A stretch of 64,000 nt of DNA from Myxococcales bacterium (GCA_016703425.1 JADJCA010000022.1:30041-94040), one strand, 5' to 3'. Numbered from the stretch's first letter, positions 27,444-37,131 are shown. Notes: generated by a model from the sequence alone, not told the origin. Translations and numbers: made by a program.

Positions 27444-28949
27444 TCAGAAGGTCTTGGCGAGCGGCCGATCGCAGTGCCCGTCCTGCCAGACCATCCCGAG
27501 AGGGCAGCAATGCCCGTTCGAGAGGACCTCGCGCGGGCCGCAGGAATTGACGGGAGGCGCGCTCGCGGCGCTCGACGGCGAGGCCTTTGGGTCGACGCGC
27601 TTCGGGGTCGAACGCGCCGACGCCGGCGCCAGCGGCTTTGCGGAGGCAACCTCGGGCATCGCCGCTTCCGTCGTCGCTTCCGGCGCCGCTTCCGTAGAAC
27701 GCGAGGCCGTCTGCGCCGTCCGCAACACGGGAGGGGTCGGCGGGTCGGCCACCTCGCGCGTGCGCGGAGGCGATGCCATCGAAGCGGACACGGACGGCGC
27801 CGGGAGCGGCACGGCCGGAACCGGAAGCAAGAGTGTCCCCGCCGCGGCGCCCCCGACGAGCGCGAGCGCGCCGAAGAGAACGAGGCCACTCTTCGCCGAC
27901 GACCGCGACGGCGCGGAGCCCGACGGCGATGGTGATGTCGGCGCGGACGGCGAGCGCGACTCGGCGGGTACCGGCGTCGGCTTCGTGCCGCGCGAGGGAT
28001 CGGTCGGCCGACTGCCGCGCGACGGCGTGGACTGAACCATCGGCGGCTCCAAGCTCGTCGGCAGCGCATCGCGGACCGCCTCGAGGGCTTCGATCATGAG
28101 CTCCGCCGACGCGTAGCGGTCGTCACGTTCAATCGTGAGCGCCCGAGCGACGACTTCGTCGAGCGCCTCGTTCACCTGCGGGCGCAGGGTACGAACCCGC
28201 GCCGCCGGTTCGGTCACGATGCGCACGGCGGCCGCCGCCGCGTGGGGCGCGAGGTGCACGGGCCGCCCCGTGAGCATCTCAAAGAGCGTCGCGCCGGCGG
28301 CCCACACATCGGCGCGGCCGTCGATGTCGCGATCCGAGAGGACCTGCTCGGGCGCCATGTAGAGCGGCGTGCCCACGATGGAGCCGGAGCGCGTGACCGC
28401 CGACTCGGCCACCTCGTGAAATTTGGCGATTCCGAAGTCGAGGACCTTGAGCGACTTTCCGCCCTCGGCGCGCTCGACGAGAAACAAGTTCTGCGGCTTG
28501 ATGTCGCGATGCACGATGCCGGCGCGGTGCGCCGCACCGAGGGCCCGAAGCAATTCGAGCGCGATGGCGACGGCGTCGGCTTCCGCCAGCGGCCCACCGC
28601 GCATGGCGGCGTGAAGGGTCTCGCCGCGCAACAGCTCCATCACCATGTAGAGCGTGCCGTCGTCGCTCTGCCCCAGGTCGAAGACCTCGACGATGTGCGG
28701 GTGGCCGATGAGCCCGGCCGCTTGCGCCTCCTGCGTGAAGCGCCGCACCGCGTCGGGGCTGCGCGCCGGATCGGCGGTCATCACCTTGACCGCGAAGCGC
28801 CGTTGAACGCCTGTGTGAACCGCCTCGTACACGGCTCCCATGCCGCCGGTACCGAGGAGCCGCTCGAGTCGGTATTTGCCGGCGACGACGCTCCCGATGC
28901 GCGCCGATGCGCTCGCGGGGTCTAGCGACGAGGGGACCTGGGTGACCAA
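27444..28949 (-). CDS. Membrane Ser/Thr protein kinase with Cys-rich C-terminal extension
   Basis: 501 residues; TTG 28949 is the likely start. Kinase domain residues about 26-290: glycine loop GTGGMGAV 33-40, Lys 55, HRDIKPQN 147-154, DFG 171-173, MAPEQ. A Pro/Ser/Ala linker, one membrane helix near 365-385, a second Pro/Ala-rich segment and a short extracytoplasmic tail with five cysteines follow (CGPREVLSNGHCCPLGMVW and one more). The tail may bind ligand or form disulfides. It lies directly upstream of the PEGA protein in the same orientation, a possible pair. Confidence 0.92.
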   Translation of the reverse strand: MVTQVPSSLDPASASARIGSVVAGKYRLERLLGTGGMGAVYEAVHTGVQRRFAVKVMTADPARSPDAVRRFTQEAQAAGLIGHPHIVEVFDLGQSDDGTLYMVMELLRGETLHAAMRGGPLAEADAVAIALELLRALGAAHRAGIVHRDIKPQNLFLVERAEGGKSLKVLDFGIAKFHEVAESAVTRSGSIVGTPLYMAPEQVLSDRDIDGRADVWAAGATLFEMLTGRPVHLAPHAAAAAVRIVTEPAARVRTLRPQVNEALDEVVARALTIERDDRYASAELMIEALEAVRDALPTSLEPPMVQSTPSRGSRPTDPSRGTKPTPVPAESRSPSAPTSPSPSGSAPSRSSAKSGLVLFGALALVGGAAAGTLLLPVPAVPLPAPSVSASMASPPRTREVADPPTPPVLRTAQTASRSTEAAPEATTEAAMPEVASAKPLAPASARSTPKRVDPKASPSSAASAPPVNSCGPREVLSNGHCCPLGMVWQDGHCDRPLAKTF

Positions 28950-29095
28950 GGCGGTGACCCGAGTGTATCTCCGCAGCGGGTGTGCAGGGAAATGCTAGGG
29001 AGAAGCTCGCCTGATCGCGCGCGCCCCCGTCACCGCGAGCGCGCAGCGCGCAGCGCCGGGCTCCCCCAACTCCCGGCGTCCGACGGCGTCGCGGA

Positions 29096-29608
29096 TCAGC
29101 CCATGGCGCCGTCACCGCCGGGCGTTTCCTGCGGCGGCCCCATGGAGGCTTCATCCTGCCCCGCCGGCGCAGCAGGCGCCGGTGCGGCCGGTTCTCGCGG
29201 CGTCGCGGCTGGCGCAGCCGCGCGCGGCGCCGTCCCATTGAGAGCGCCAATGAGCGACGTGAACGTGTTCAGGATCGTCGGCAGCGCTGCCAAGAAGTCG
29301 TTGCCTCCCTGCTGCTGCGGCGCCGGCTGTGCTTGCGGCTGCGTGTAGAGCCCGGGCGGCGTCGCGACGGGCTGAAAGCCGCCGAACGCGCCCTGCTGCT
29401 GCACGCCAGGAAACCCGGGGGCTGCGCCGCCGTTGGGGTCGACGAAAATCGGTGCGTTGCCGAGCGGAGCACCGGTGCCGAAGGGATCGGTCATGCCCGG
29501 GGGCTGGGCGACGCCGACCTCGGGTGCTCCCCCGAGCTGGCCTTGGAGTGTCCTCAGCGCAATACCTCCGCTCACGGACTCCAGGTCATCGAGGTTGAAT
29601 TTTCTCAC
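29096..29608 (-). CDS. Double-glycine-leader secreted protein (possible exported peptide)
   Basis: 170 residues. The N-terminal fifteen residues MRKFNLDDLESVSGG match the double-glycine leader pattern (hydrophobic heptad, LxxLExVSGG) removed by C39 peptidase-type ABC exporters in bacteriocin and RiPP export. The remainder is Gly/Pro/Gln/Ala-rich with one short helical hydrophobic patch (FLAALPTILNTFTSLIGALN) and no cysteine. It is longer than a classical bacteriocin. No C39 exporter or modification gene is next to it; a LanM-like gene lies 28 kb away. Starts at ATG 29608. Confidence 0.7.
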   Translation of the reverse strand: MRKFNLDDLESVSGGIALRTLQGQLGGAPEVGVAQPPGMTDPFGTGAPLGNAPIFVDPNGGAAPGFPGVQQQGAFGGFQPVATPPGLYTQPQAQPAPQQQGGNDFLAALPTILNTFTSLIGALNGTAPRAAAPAATPREPAAPAPAAPAGQDEASMGPPQETPGGDGAMG

Positions 29609-29861
29609 GTGTTAGCCCTCCGCAGTTCCTGGGTGCAAGGCACCGGCCAGGTGGATCGCTTGGCCGGGCCCGATCGATCCGGCGAGCGCGTGCGCGGAAT
29701 GCCCACCTTTTTTCAGCACCAACCGGGTGGCGCCGCTCGCGCTCGCGTGGGCCGGAGGATCCCCTGCAGACCAAAATGTCTCGCCGGAGAAACTCCCAAG
29801 CGTCGCCCCGAACGTTCGTCTCTCGGCGGATGCACGCCTGCGAGAACGAGAACGAGCGACC

Positions 29862-31085
29862 TCAGGCCTGCGAGCCCTCAGCGGAGACGCGCTCGCGCGC
29901 CCCGTGATGACGCGGGTCGTCGGCGCGCCAGGCGATCGAGAAGATGACGAAGAGGCCCCAGAGCGCGGAGATGTGAAACAGCATCGCCTTGCCGCCATTG
30001 GCCGCGAAGATGTAGCTCGAAATGCGCGGCCCCAGCAGCATGCCCGCCGCGTAGAACGCGTTGTAGATGCCGTTGGCTCGACTGAGCTCGCGCGGTTCGA
30101 GGACCAACCCTTGAAGCGCCAGGCTGAGAGGCGAGATGCACGCCAACGTCGCGCCGGCGATGAAGATCGCCGTCGCCATGGCCGAGTACGCGTCGAGGAA
30201 GACGAAGGCGAGCACCGTCATGCCGCCGATGGTGCCGAGCACACGCATCGAGAGAAGGTGCCCGAAGGCGTCCCCGATGCGACCGGCGACGTTCGTGCAA
30301 AGGAGCATCCCGGCGGCGAAGAACGCGGGCACGAGGATCGTTCGGTCGCGCGCGATGCCCTTGTCCTCAATGAGGAAGAGCGGCAGAAACAGCACCGTCG
30401 ACGCCTGAAAGTAGCCGTACGCGAAGGTGGCGAAGCAGGAAGCGCGGATGCGGCGGAGGAGCGCCAAGGCCGGCACCATGGGCGTCGAGGCCGTTTGCGT
30501 CGCGCTCTCGTCATCGCCGTGCACGAGGCCCGGCTCGAGGCTGACGGCGCACACGAGGGCGGCGGCGAGGGCCAACGCGCCGGCGATCCCGAACGCGTAG
30601 GTCCACGGGAGCACCGCCGCGAGGCCGCGCGCGAGGATAGGCCCGGCGACGTACCCGACGGCCATGGCCACGGCATAAAGACTCATCACGAACGCCTTGC
30701 GCTTCGCGTCGGCGCGCGCGAGGAGCGCCGTCTCGGAGCCGACCCAAACGCCCACGGAGAAGACGCCGTCGAGCACGCGAGCCGCTGCGATCGCCGTAAA
30801 CGACGTCAGGTGTGGAAACAAGGTGACGACCGTCGCGTAGCCGGCGAGCGAGGCCACGAGGGTCCACTTCGGCGAGAAGCGACGAACGATGTGCCCCGCG
30901 GGGATCGAGAAGGCGACGATGCCTCCTGCGAACCATGCGGCCAGAGAGCCGATGTCTTCTTTGCCGAAGTGATGCGCGTCGAGGTGCAGGGCCGTCAACG
31001 CGATGGAGATTCCGTAGCCAACGCCCAGGAGAAGCGTCGCGGCCAGGATGGTCCTGACGTTTCGATCACGGAGCACTTCGCGCAC
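29862..31085 (-). CDS. Major facilitator superfamily transporter
   Basis: 407 residues with twelve predicted membrane segments and MFS loop motifs (GHIVRRFSPKWTLV after helix 2; a second similar loop GRIGDAFGHLLSMRV after helix 8). A central cytoplasmic loop with GDDESATQTAS separates two six-helix halves. It resembles the YcaD/quinolone-exporter branch of drug-proton antiporters, but the substrate cannot be derived. It is isolated, with the sensor kinase gene divergent 273 bp away. Confidence 0.9.
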   Translation of the reverse strand: MREVLRDRNVRTILAATLLLGVGYGISIALTALHLDAHHFGKEDIGSLAAWFAGGIVAFSIPAGHIVRRFSPKWTLVASLAGYATVVTLFPHLTSFTAIAAARVLDGVFSVGVWVGSETALLARADAKRKAFVMSLYAVAMAVGYVAGPILARGLAAVLPWTYAFGIAGALALAAALVCAVSLEPGLVHGDDESATQTASTPMVPALALLRRIRASCFATFAYGYFQASTVLFLPLFLIEDKGIARDRTILVPAFFAAGMLLCTNVAGRIGDAFGHLLSMRVLGTIGGMTVLAFVFLDAYSAMATAIFIAGATLACISPLSLALQGLVLEPRELSRANGIYNAFYAAGMLLGPRISSYIFAANGGKAMLFHISALWGLFVIFSIAWRADDPRHHGARERVSAEGSQA

Positions 31086-31358
31086 GGGGCCGGCAGACTA
31101 GAGCGTTTCACTGCCTCACGACGTCGAAATCGGGCCCGCGAAGGGGCCCGCGGCGCGGGTCGATTTCGGCGGAATCGAGCGGGTCCGCTCATCCGGAACG
31201 GATGGCCCCGATCGAGGGGCCCCCGCGATCTGAGGCGATACGGGGAGTTGCGAGCGCCGCGACGAATTGCGCAGCGAATGGCCGTTCCCCGTTGATGCGG
31301 CAGCCAACGAGGTGAAAGGCTGTGAAAGCTCCGTGTTCGAGGAGAGAGGGGGACGACG

Positions 31359-33335
31359 ATGACAGCGAAAGATGCAGGTGAGGCTCCGCGCGCGAACGTC
31401 GCGACTCCGACGGCCTCGCGACGCATGTCTGGCCCCCTGGGGATCACGTTCTTCCGGCTCGTCGCGGAGCACGGCTCCGACATCGGCTCGCTCCACACGC
31501 GCGACGGCTTGTGCGTCTTCGTCGCGCCGTCGGTTACGCGCGCGTTCGGTTGGCCTGAGGATCAATTTCAAGGCCGGCCCCTTCGCGAGCTGGTTCACCA
31601 CGACGATTGGCCTCGCGTCGCCGAGGCGCTCGCCGTCGAAGGCGAAGCGCTGGGGCAGGTCACCTATCGCCTAAGGCTCCCGAGCGGCGAGACCACGTGG
31701 GTCGAGACGCTGACGCAAGCGGCGCCCAACTCGGGGCGCGATCAGCTCGTCGTGTGCATGACGCGAGACATCTCGCACCACCGTCGCGCCACCATGGCCC
31801 TCGAGGAGGGCGTCTTGGCCCTGGCCATGCGGCAGCCCGATGGCGTGCTCGTCATTCAGGACGGCCGCATCCTTCACTCGAACCCGGCCGCGTTCCAGCT
31901 CCTCGGTTTGCCAACGGAGGCCGCTGTGCAGCGGCGACGTTTTGCTGAGTTTGTTCACCCCGACGATTCGGCACGCGAGGGCGAAGAGCTCACGCGCATC
32001 GCGCAGCTCGGCACCGTCTCGGCGGTCCACGACCTCAGGTTCGTTCTCCGTGATGGCACCACGCTCACGACGCAGACCTACGCCATGGGCGTATCGTTCG
32101 GCGGCGCCGCCGCCGCGCTGCTCGTGGTGCGCGACAAGCCGAAGCTCGACACCCAGGCCATCATCGCCGACCGGCTCCGTTCCATCGGCGCCGTCGCGAC
32201 GGGCCTCGCGCAGGAGCTCGCCGCACCGGTAGCGCTCCTCTTGGCGAGCCTCGATGTCCTCGCGAGCGAGGAGGCCGACGCGGACGCGTCCGCCGCGAAG
32301 GCAAACGCGCTCGCGCAGGCGACCAGCTCGGGGGACCGCATCTTTCAGGCACTCCGCTCGCTCCGCTCGTTCTCCCGCGGCGACGAAGATCTGCGCCGCA
32401 CTCTCGACGCGCGCGACGTCGTCGACGCTGTCCTCAACGTCGCCGACGGACGGCGCACCGCGACCACGAAGCTGGTCCGTGACTTCGCCGAGAGCCCTGT
32501 CTTCGTCAGCGCCGATCAGGCGCGCCTGTCGCAGGCGCTCTTGAACCTCGTGGCCAACGCCGTCGACGCCGCCAATGAGCGGCCCGATGGCGAGGTCCGC
32601 GTGTCGGTTCGGGCCACGACCAAGGGCGGAGCACTCGTCGAGGTGTCGGACAACGGGCCCGGCATCCACGAGAGCACGCTGGGGCGCGTCTTCGAGCCGT
32701 TCTTCACGACCAAGCCCATCGCCACGGCCGCCGGCTTGGGGCTCCCGATCTCGCACGCGATCATCCGTGCCCTCGGCGGACGCCTCGACCTCGAGAGCGC
32801 CCCCAAGGCTGGGACCATCGCCATCGTCCAACTGCCGCCGTGCGCCGCACCAGAGGGACGCATGTCGCTCACGCAACCGCCGGCGTCGCGAGCCACGATT
32901 CGCGTGGCCCCGGCTCCGGCCCCGCCTTCGGCGACGACTCGGGCGCTGCCCCGCGTGTCGCCGGCAGGCGAAAAGCCGCGCCTGCTCGTCATGGATGACG
33001 ACGTGCCGCTCGCCTCGACGCTGCAGCGGCTCCTGCGGCACGAATACGACGTTGTCGTCGAGACGTCCGCAGAAGCGGCGCTAAGGCGCATCGTCTCCGG
33101 CGAGCGCTTCGATATCTTGTTGTGCGACGTCATGCTCCCCGGCATGAGCGGCATCGCCTTCTACGATGAGCTTCAGCGCATCGCGCCGGCCATGGCCCTG
33201 CGCGTCGTCTTCGTCACCGGGGGCATGAACACCCCGGGCACCCAGGCGTTCCTCGAGGGGTTGCCGAACCCGTGCATCGACAAGCCGTTTTTGCCTGACG
33301 ATCTCCGAAGGCGCCTGCGCGAGCTCAATCGCTGA
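31359..33335 (+). CDS. PAS-PAS-kinase-receiver hybrid lacking the phosphoacceptor His
   Basis: 658 residues: two PAS domains (about 28-140 and 150-260), a dimerisation segment, a HATPase domain (N-box NLVANAVDA 397-405, G1 DNGPGI 431-436, F-box FEPFFTTK 445-452, G2 GLGLPIS 459-465), then a C-terminal receiver (acidic cluster DDD 546-548, phospho-Asp 590 in LLCDVMLPGMSG, Lys 642 in CIDKPF). The H-box reads TGLAQELAAP with Gln 285 where His is expected. It could act as an ATP-binding/receiver scaffold, a phosphatase, or a partner of another kinase. Start ATG 31359. Confidence 0.9.
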   Translation: MTAKDAGEAPRANVATPTASRRMSGPLGITFFRLVAEHGSDIGSLHTRDGLCVFVAPSVTRAFGWPEDQFQGRPLRELVHHDDWPRVAEALAVEGEALGQVTYRLRLPSGETTWVETLTQAAPNSGRDQLVVCMTRDISHHRRATMALEEGVLALAMRQPDGVLVIQDGRILHSNPAAFQLLGLPTEAAVQRRRFAEFVHPDDSAREGEELTRIAQLGTVSAVHDLRFVLRDGTTLTTQTYAMGVSFGGAAAALLVVRDKPKLDTQAIIADRLRSIGAVATGLAQELAAPVALLLASLDVLASEEADADASAAKANALAQATSSGDRIFQALRSLRSFSRGDEDLRRTLDARDVVDAVLNVADGRRTATTKLVRDFAESPVFVSADQARLSQALLNLVANAVDAANERPDGEVRVSVRATTKGGALVEVSDNGPGIHESTLGRVFEPFFTTKPIATAAGLGLPISHAIIRALGGRLDLESAPKAGTIAIVQLPPCAAPEGRMSLTQPPASRATIRVAPAPAPPSATTRALPRVSPAGEKPRLLVMDDDVPLASTLQRLLRHEYDVVVETSAEAALRRIVSGERFDILLCDVMLPGMSGIAFYDELQRIAPAMALRVVFVTGGMNTPGTQAFLEGLPNPCIDKPFLPDDLRRRLRELNR

Positions 33336-33386
33336 GCGTGCGCCGTCACTCGAAGCCGCCACGCGGCACGGGCGCCGGAGCTGCGC

Positions 33387-34048
33387 TCAGGGATAACAAG
33401 CGCCAGGATGACTCGGACAGATGCACGCCGCCTGTGCGGCGGTGAGGCAGCGGCGTGCCTCCAAGAGGCATGTCTCTCCGGCGGGGCACGCGCTGACGCC
33501 ATCGTTGCAATCGCCAGCGCTGAAGGGCAAGGGCAAGCAACGCCCAGACACCGGCCGGCACCGCGCCGTCGGTCGCCGCCGCGTCGGACGCGTCGACGGC
33601 GGCTGCCGCCGCCATCGCCAGCGGCGTCGCCTGCCGCGTCCGGGGACGCGTCGACCGACGAGGCATCGCCGGCGTCTGCGTCGGGCGGCAGCACGACGGG
33701 AACGACACCGGCGAGATCGCACTGGGCGAACAAGCCGCAGGCGAAGCTCCCCTCGGGATCGCACGCCACCCCAATGGGCCCGCACGCGCCTCCGTCGGGC
33801 GTCGCCGTGCCATCGGGCAGGGCGGCATCGGGCACCGGGCTTGCCTGGTCAAAGACCGAGCCGCCCTCGAACGCGGTGGCGTCGCCCCCCGAGCCAGCCT
33901 CCGACACGGGCGGCCTCACGGTCGACGCGTCGGGGCCGTCGGTAGCGGCTTCGGGCTCGTCGCCTGCGGTGGCGCATGCGACGGCCGCCCAGAGGGACAG
34001 ACCGACGGCAAAGAGGCGCGTTCGAGGCGAAGACGTGAGCGACCGCAT
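33387..34048 (-). pseudogene. Asp/Ala-rich secreted lipoprotein, two frameshifts
   Basis: ATG 34048 begins a lipoprotein signal (LFAVGLSLWAAVACATAG; lipobox-like AVAC) followed by a long Asp/Ala/Gly/Pro linker. The frame shifts at about 33600 and again at about 33550. The three frames together give AVDASDAAATDGAVP and then a C-terminal Cys module (GDCNDGVSACPAGETC, CLTAAQAACICPSHPGACYP) ending in TGA at 33387. The uncorrected frame instead runs into the sensor-kinase gene on the opposite strand, an obvious artefact. Small surface protein, role unknown. Confidence 0.55.
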
Positions 34049-34184
34049 GGGCAGCCTTGTCGTTCGCGCGCGCGCTCGCGTCAACGGGGGACACGCGGCC
34101 CTGGCGCCGTGACATCATCGAGGCCGTGCGCGAAGCGGAGCCGGACGGCGCCGACCGCTCGTCTGCACCAGGAGAACGACGCCC

Positions 34185-35474
34185 ATGAGCGATGACAAAG
34201 AGAAGCGCGGCGTTGGACGACGAAAGCTGCTCCTGGCGTCGGCGGCAGGCGTCTCGGTCGCGGCGGCCACCGCCGTGGGTCTCAACTACCGACGCATCTG
34301 GGCCCGAAAGGACCTGCCGCTGCCCGTCATCTCCGACCGACCCGGGATGGTCCGCACCGAAGACCGGGTGAAGCAACGCCGAACGCTCGGCCGAACCGGC
34401 CTCGAGGTTTCCGTCGTGAGCATCGGCGCCGGTGGCCTCGAGGGGACGGCACCCATCTTCCGCGCCGTCGACAAGGGCATGAACTACATCGACACCTCGG
34501 TCTGTTATGGCGACAGCGAGCGCGTCATCGCGCGAGCCCTGACCGAGCGAGCAACGCTGAGAGACGAGCTGCTCATCGCGACCAAGTGGGATCCCGGCGC
34601 CGCCTCGACCAAAGACGAGATGCTCCGGTCGCTCGACAAGAGCCTGCAGCGGCTCGGCGTCGATCGCATCGACATCATGCAAGTCCACTGGCTTGGCGGC
34701 GGCCACGTCAGGCCCGACACCGGCTTCAATCGCCTGGACAACGAGGCGCTTTACGCGGCGATGGACGCGGCGAAGCAGAGCGGCAAGGTCCGCTTCTTTG
34801 GCGCGACCTCTCACGACGGCAACCGGAGCAAGATCCTCCAACACGCCATCGACAAGAACGCCTTCGACATGATCCTCGTGAAGATGAACGTGCTCGACTT
34901 CGCCGAGGCGGGTATTCCGGCGCTCCTCGCCAAGGCTCGCGAGAAGAACATCGGCGTCGTGGTGATGAAGTCGCAGCCGCTTGCGGGCCGCATTCCGCCG
35001 GGCTTCGAGCAGAGTCGGTGGTCCGTCTTCCAGGCCAACTTGCGGTGGGTCCTCTCCCATCGCGAAGTCACGAGCGTCGTGCACTCGGGCACGGGCGTTG
35101 ACGCCGATGTCCAAGACCAAGCGGCGAGCGCCGTGCAAGAGGAGTTCGGCCAGAACGACTCTGACGCGCCGCTCTTGGAGCAATACGCGGCGGCCCTCAG
35201 CCCCGACTATTGCCGCGGCTGCGGCGATGAGCGGCCTTCGTGCACCGACGCCTGCCCCGCCGGCGTCGCCATTCCGCACGTGCTCCAGTTCGCCATGTAC
35301 GACCGGGACTACCATTGGCCCGTGCGCGCGCGAGAGCACTACGCCGCGTTGCCGGTGGCGGAGCGCTGGAGCGACCTGTGCACCGGCTGCACGCGCTGCA
35401 CCGAGGCCTGCCCTCACGGCGTCGACGCCGCGAAGGGCATTCGCGACGCCAAGCTTCGCCTCGGGAGCGCTTAA
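34185..35474 (+). CDS. Tat-type aldo/keto reductase with two C-terminal 4Fe-4S-like motifs
   Basis: 429 residues. The start carries GRRKLLLASAAGVSVAAATAV, a twin-arginine-like leader. The aldo/keto reductase barrel (about 60-340) has NYIDTSVCYG (catalytic Asp and Tyr), ATKWDPG and VHWLGGGH (catalytic His). The C-terminus adds two cysteine clusters: Cys 343, 346, 353, 357 and Cys 399, 402, 405, 409, the second a canonical CxxCxxCxxxCP ferredoxin motif. Such proteins are probably membrane-bound or periplasmic redox enzymes. Start ATG 34185 has a GGAG upstream. Confidence 0.9.
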   Translation: MSDDKEKRGVGRRKLLLASAAGVSVAAATAVGLNYRRIWARKDLPLPVISDRPGMVRTEDRVKQRRTLGRTGLEVSVVSIGAGGLEGTAPIFRAVDKGMNYIDTSVCYGDSERVIARALTERATLRDELLIATKWDPGAASTKDEMLRSLDKSLQRLGVDRIDIMQVHWLGGGHVRPDTGFNRLDNEALYAAMDAAKQSGKVRFFGATSHDGNRSKILQHAIDKNAFDMILVKMNVLDFAEAGIPALLAKAREKNIGVVVMKSQPLAGRIPPGFEQSRWSVFQANLRWVLSHREVTSVVHSGTGVDADVQDQAASAVQEEFGQNDSDAPLLEQYAAALSPDYCRGCGDERPSCTDACPAGVAIPHVLQFAMYDRDYHWPVRAREHYAALPVAERWSDLCTGCTRCTEACPHGVDAAKGIRDAKLRLGSA

Positions 35475-35532
35475 ACCGGATCGACCTCGGGCGCGGTGCC
35501 AGTGCCGTCGAGGGCCGTGCGCGAACAGGCGA

Positions 35533-37131
35533 TCAGCCGCGATAGACTTCGTCTTGTTCGATGCGCGAGAGCACCCAGTCGAAGGCGCCCGTCGTGACCT
35601 TCGTCGAGCAATACTCGCAGTGACCGCTCATGTTCAGCTTTAGCGGCGCGCCGCAGTGCGGGCACGCGTTCTCCGGCTTCGACGGTCCCTGGACGCCGCG
35701 GCCGCGCAAGAACGTCCAGTACTCCGAGTAGAGGCGCTCCTTCTGACGATTGCCCGCGACGACGCGGCCGTCGTCGTCGGAGATCGTGTAGTCGAGGCTC
35801 CCGGCGAAGACGCGGAAGGTCACCGAATCGAAGAACGCGTCGTCGGTGACGGCGGCCAAGTCGGTCCGAAGAACGCGGGCGTTCTCGGTGATGTTCCGGA
35901 GCCGCTGGCGCCGGTATTCCTCGATCCAATAAGCCTGCGTCGAGAAGAGCGCGTCGCTCATGAGCGGCCGCATGGCGCTTAGATCGCGCGAAGCCCACGC
36001 CTTTTGGAAGGTGTTGAACGTTTGCACGACGCGCGCCGGCAGATCGATCTGCGGGTCTCGCTCCGTGAGGGCGCGATAGCGGCCGTGCGCCTCCGGGTCG
36101 ACGATGGTCGGAAAGTCGGTACCAACTTCCTCGACGGTCGTCGTGAGGAGCGGACCGCGGGCCTCGCGCGCGCGCTCTGTGTACGAGGTGGCGACCCAAT
36201 CGAAGGCCCCCTGCTGGGTCACGTTGGAGTTGCAATGCTTGCAGACGCCGCCCACGACCATGTCGAGCGGCGCGCCGCAGTTGGGGCAGCCGATGAGTCG
36301 TGCCTTGTCGGGCGTTCGAGACCGCGCGCCGCGGGCTCGCTGGAACCACAGCTCGTCTTCCGCGTAGACGGCCGCGCCTCCGACGTCGTAGTTGACGGTG
36401 AAGGCGACGCAGACCTCGACGGTTTCGCTCGACTCCACGTCAGACGTCGACTCGAGCGCGACGGCGCCCACGATGACGCTGCGAATGTCGCCGCGCGGCT
36501 GACTCTGCAGCGCGGCGAGGACCGCGGGTGCAAGGTACGGCGCATAACGAGCGAGGGTCCCCTGCCCCTGCGCCATGCGAACTTCCGTGTAGAGCGCCAC
36601 GAGGAAGTCATCGAAGAGCGCGAGCGAGAAGTTGGGATCGTAGACGCGCAAGCGCTCGAGCTCGCGGCGCGGGGCGCGGTCTTCTTCCACAGCGCCCGCC
36701 GTCTCCCAGCCGGGCGCCGGCTTCTTCTTCATGAACAGCGCCCAAAGGACGACCGCGGCGAACGCGAGGAAGAAGAGGGCGACAACGGCACCGACCGCGA
36801 TGCCCGCGCCGCCGCCGCCGCTCTCGGCGCCACCGCCGGAAGAGCCATAGGAGCCGCTCGGAAGGACGACGACGCCACCGCTCGAGCCGCTTGAGCCGCT
36901 TGAGCCGGTCGATCCGCTCGAGGAGCGCGACGAGCCGGAGGAGCCGCTGCCCGTCGAGCTGCTGCCCGTCGACCGACTGCCGCTCGACGAACTGCCGCTG
37001 GAGCGGCTGCCGCTGCTGGACGAGCTGCGGCTGCTGCCGCTGAAGGAGCTACCGCCGCCGGGCCTGGCGACGGCCGTCACGTGAGCGAGGAGGATAAGGG
37101 CGAGGAAGAGACACGAGAGAATCCGTCTCAC
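35533..37131 (-). CDS. Tim44-like protein with duplicated zinc-ribbon domain
   Basis: 532 residues. Signal peptide, a long Ser/Gly-rich segment (about 27-105), one membrane helix (111-133), then two related Tim44/NTF2-like units of about 170 residues, each ending with a zinc ribbon: Cys 282, 285, 297, 300 and Cys 490, 493, 505, 508. Each ribbon is followed by GAFDWV. Tim44-like domains in bacteria are linked to membrane-protein handling; the internal duplication with ribbons is unusual. Translation start at 37131 overlaps the stop of the TPM gene by 4 bp, so they form an operon. Confidence 0.9.
   Translation of the reverse strand: MRRILSCLFLALILLAHVTAVARPGGGSSFSGSSRSSSSSGSRSSGSSSSGSRSTGSSSTGSGSSGSSRSSSGSTGSSGSSGSSGGVVVLPSGSYGSSGGGAESGGGGAGIAVGAVVALFFLAFAAVVLWALFMKKKPAPGWETAGAVEEDRAPRRELERLRVYDPNFSLALFDDFLVALYTEVRMAQGQGTLARYAPYLAPAVLAALQSQPRGDIRSVIVGAVALESTSDVESSETVEVCVAFTVNYDVGGAAVYAEDELWFQRARGARSRTPDKARLIGCPNCGAPLDMVVGGVCKHCNSNVTQQGAFDWVATSYTERAREARGPLLTTTVEEVGTDFPTIVDPEAHGRYRALTERDPQIDLPARVVQTFNTFQKAWASRDLSAMRPLMSDALFSTQAYWIEEYRRQRLRNITENARVLRTDLAAVTDDAFFDSVTFRVFAGSLDYTISDDDGRVVAGNRQKERLYSEYWTFLRGRGVQGPSKPENACPHCGAPLKLNMSGHCEYCSTKVTTGAFDWVLSRIEQDEVYRG

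Noticed and set aside
29727..31295. 522-codon plus-strand ORF opposite the MFS gene
   Set aside because: Arg/Glu-rich, low-complexity composition and full overlap with a clear twelve-helix transporter; a shadow of high-GC coding.
33849..35417. 522-codon minus-strand ORF opposite the aldo/keto reductase
   Set aside because: No motif and fully antisense to a well-recognised enzyme with Fe-S motifs.
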